8,204 nt of DNA from Candidatus Moranbacteria bacterium RIFCSPLOWO2_12_FULL_48_12 (GTDB lineage Bacteria; Patescibacteriota; Minisyncoccia; Moranbacterales; UBA1568): contig MFSB01000014.1 in the NCBI GenBank assembly GCA_001784735.1, positions 1 to 8,204 of the forward strand, read 5' to 3'. Position numbers and translations under genes: made by a program. The notes under the pieces are model-generated. The model worked only from the letters and a program-made list of their open reading frames with translations, was not told the origin of the DNA and ran no database searches. This document shows, one piece after another, positions 7,096-8,204 of the stretch. How positions within the stretch are numbered: the stretch's first letter is position 1; each line of letters opens with the position of its first letter.

Positions 7096-7224
7096 ACCCG
7101 GTGGTACTACTTCAAATGAATTAAGATAACTTTGTTTGTTTTCTATACCTTATTAAATTCTCAAATCTTAGTTACCAAATAATACCGTAGAAGAACTTTT
7201 TTGAAGTTGTCCCACCGGACATAG
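7093..7224 (-). repeat. Stop-to-start inverted-repeat element A
   Basis: The gap between the 36-residue membrane protein (TAA at 7226-7228) and the DivIC-like gene (ATG at 7095-7093) is one 132-bp element. Its arms 7200-7219 and 7097-7116 are inverted copies, identical at 17 of 20 positions, with an 83-nt A/T-rich loop. The arms match those of element B (shared core CCGGTRG..ACTTC.AA). As in B, TATG stands outside each arm, and the downstream TATG holds the start codon of the next gene. The first TATG opens a 16-codon frame (7222-7172, starting MSGGTTSK). Confidence 0.7.
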
Positions 7225-7225
7225 G

Positions 7226-7336
7226 TTAGTAAAGAAAAAGCGGAGCCAAGAGAAACGCTACCATCGATATCGCCACGAAAATCGATACGATCACCCACAT
7301 CCGATAGATTCTCTTGTGCCGTTTCTTGAAACTCAT
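7226..7336 (-). CDS. Small single-pass membrane protein (36 residues)
   Basis: ATG at 7336 to TAA at 7226 encodes 36 residues: a strongly basic N-terminus (MSFKKRHKRIYRM) and one hydrophobic segment of about 20 residues (WVIVSIFVAISMVAFLLAPLFLY region, about 14-36) reaching the C-terminus. The charge pattern predicts the N-terminus in the cytoplasm. It is too short for a usual gene caller, but it has a well-placed promoter 24 bp or more upstream of its start, a textbook basic-then-hydrophobic layout, and the same relation to element A that the DivIC-like gene has to element B. Function is not recognised. Being first in an operon with a divisome protein, an isomerase and a protease, it may be an envelope factor. 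A larger overlapping frame (7388-7161) is a shadow. Confidence 0.75.
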   Translation of the reverse strand: MSFKKRHKRIYRMWVIVSIFVAISMVAFLLAPLFLY

Positions 7337-7359
7337 AGTGTATCGTTAGTAGTTTTTTC

Positions 7360-7388
7360 ATCATACCAAAAATGCGTTCCCAAAACAA
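7360..7388 (-). promoter_or_regulatory. Sigma70-type promoter of the envelope operon
   Basis: On the minus strand the -35 box TTGTTT (7383-7388) is followed after exactly 17 bp by the -10 box TATGAT (7360-7365, 5 of 6 to consensus) with an extended TGG. The predicted start, near 7353, leaves a leader of about 17 nt before the ATG at 7336. It lies just past the stop codon of the PEP-utilising gene and is the only good promoter seen between there and the htrA terminator. Confidence 0.7.
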
Positions 7389-7396
7389 GAGAAAGG

Positions 7397-7888
7397 TCAG
7401 ATTTTTGCCTTTTTAAGTATAGTGACCACTCCATTATCCGCATCCACCTCCACTATATCCCCGTCTTTCAACACTTGAGTGGCGATTTTGGTGCCGATGA
7501 TGCAGGGTTTCTTGAGTTCGCGCGAAATAATTGCGGCATGACACAATATGCCTCCTTCGTCTGTTATGATAGCAGAAATCCTGTGAAGAAAAGTGACCAT
7601 ATCTGGATGAGTCATGGGAGTGATAAGAATATCGCCGTCTTGAATTTTCTTATAATCTTCCTTTAATATAACAATGGTAACTCTGCCAGTAATTTTTCCT
7701 TGAAAAGCGACTACGCCAGTGAGCTCTGACCTTTCAGTGATAGCATCTGCCTCTAGAACGAGCGCATCTTTTACAGAACGCGCTTTCCTACCAAAAAAAA
7801 TTTCATATTCATAATTTTCAAGCTTAAAGATAGAGAGTTCTTCTCTCTCAGCAAGCTCCCGTCCGTCAACTTTCTTGCCATTTTTCAA
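7397..7888 (-). CDS. PEP-utilising enzyme, mobile (phosphohistidine swivel) domain
   Basis: This is the swivelling domain that, in PEP synthase, pyruvate phosphate dikinase and relatives, carries a phosphoryl group on a histidine between the ATP-grasp and PEP/substrate sites. The signature is clear at residues 109-124 (TDEGGILCHAAIISRE), with His117 the phosphorylatable residue, followed by the usual KPCIIGT strand and VEVDADNGVV end. No ATP-grasp or PEP-binding barrel is present in these 163 residues. The only usual start codon is TTG at 7888, without a Shine-Dalgarno. The frame stays open for 23 more codons back to the TAA at 7958-7960, and those residues (for example LYSYSDNELSDLLKNGK) look like the family's linker before the swivel. 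The piece is therefore probably the end of a longer, interrupted gene. It is A/T-richer than the genes to its left. It ends in TGA. Confidence 0.8.
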   Translation of the reverse strand: MKNGKKVDGRELAEREELSIFKLENYEYEIFFGRKARSVKDALVLEADAITERSELTGVVAFQGKITGRVTIVILKEDYKKIQDGDILITPMTHPDMVTFLHRISAIITDEGGILCHAAIISRELKKPCIIGTKIATQVLKDGDIVEVDADNGVVTILKKAKI

Positions 7889-7957
7889 AAGATCTGATAA
7901 CTCATTATCACTATAAGAGTACAGCTTTTCATCAAGATTATTTATTTTAATTAAATA

Positions 7958-8203
7958 TTAAAAAAAGGGTTTAAATGAAGTCCAAACGTTGGTGCTATTG
8001 GCTTCAGCATTATCATAGTATTTTTGCAATATATCGATCTGATCCTGCCCCGCTGCCTTTTCTTTTAGAAACTTTGCAAGATTGAAAGTATAAAGGATGA
8101 TTGCTCGAGATTGTTTGTAGCACGTTTCAAAATGCTTCCAGGCCTCATATGTTTTTAAAGTACTAAGATTTTTGGATGAAGATTTTAGTTTATCAAAAAC
8201 TAA
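7958..8203 (-). pseudogene. Partial frame, probably the upstream part of the same PEP-utilising protein, cut by an in-frame stop
   Basis: From the window edge to TAA at 7958-7960 there are 81 open codons, in the same frame as the swivel domain downstream. The peptide is helical and mixed charge (for example YEAWKHFETCYKQSRAI and NLAKFLKEKAAGQDQ) and ends WTSFKPFF. It has no recognised motif, but helical linker of this kind precedes the swivel domain in PEP synthase-like proteins, and reading through the TAA gives PFF-stop-YLIKINNLDEKL without any shift. I infer one gene with a nonsense codon. Two separate genes, or a sequencing error, remain possible. Beginning of the gene lies outside the window. 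Confidence 0.5.
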
Positions 8204-8204
8204 A

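Noticed and set aside
7161..7388. 75-codon minus-strand frame overlapping the 36-residue membrane protein
   Set aside because: It has no coherent membrane or domain pattern, starts inside the promoter -35 box, and runs through the inverted-repeat arm. The 36-residue frame inside it is far more protein-like.
7958..7960. Stop-codon reassignment as the explanation for the in-frame TAA
   Set aside because: TAA ends the 36-residue gene normally and TGA ends at least five genes here, so the standard code fits.
1..8204. CRISPR array, tRNA or rRNA genes, integrase or transposase genes
   Set aside because: No regularly spaced identical repeats, no cloverleaf or rRNA signature and no recombinase motif were found by eye on either strand.

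Overview
The window most resembles a genome fragment of a Candidate Phyla Radiation (Patescibacteria/Parcubacteria-type) bacterium. The evidence is a compact minus-strand gene set with start codons that lack visible Shine-Dalgarno sequences, degenerate 7-bp-period A/T-rich repeats in the intergenic gaps, and envelope proteins typical of that group (a DivIC/FtsB-like protein with a tryptophan/phenylalanine-rich tail, a membrane-anchored parvulin, an HtrA protease). TGA ends at least five genes, so the code is standard and not the TGA-to-Gly code of Gracilibacteria/Absconditabacteria. The lineage is an inference; there is no rRNA or ribosomal protein here.

Layout, all genes on the minus strand, read right to left. 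At 8203-7397 lies the C-terminal part of a PEP-utilising (PEP synthase/PPDK-like) protein. One in-frame TAA splits it, leaving an intact phosphohistidine swivel domain downstream. A good promoter just after its stop opens a probable operon: a 36-residue membrane protein (7336-7226), a DivIC/FtsB-like septum protein (7095-6640), a parvulin-type prolyl isomerase (6507-5449) and an HtrA/DegP serine protease (5348-4023), closed by a strong hairpin terminator (3963-3988). These products suit an envelope role: division, folding and proteolysis outside the cytoplasmic membrane. Next comes clpB (3800-1155), with its own promoter whose -35 box lies inside a CIRCE-like operator, the HrcA heat-shock site. 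Last is a polytopic membrane protein of unknown function (964-209), and the left edge carries a strong hairpin terminator that reads best for the plus strand.

The least expected content is outside the genes. The two gaps inside the operon are each filled from stop codon to start codon by a 132/133-bp element. Both have ~20-bp inverted arms of one family, loops of 83 and 84 nt, and a TATG on each side. Removing an element and one TATG copy would leave a tight 3-4 nt gene junction. A second repeat family (988-1171) has terminal inverted repeats, supplies the last codons and stop of clpB, and has fragments in the same order inside the divIC-like coding sequence, perhaps also inside htrA. Degenerate heptamer arrays occur in the gaps flanking clpB and downstream of the polytopic membrane gene.
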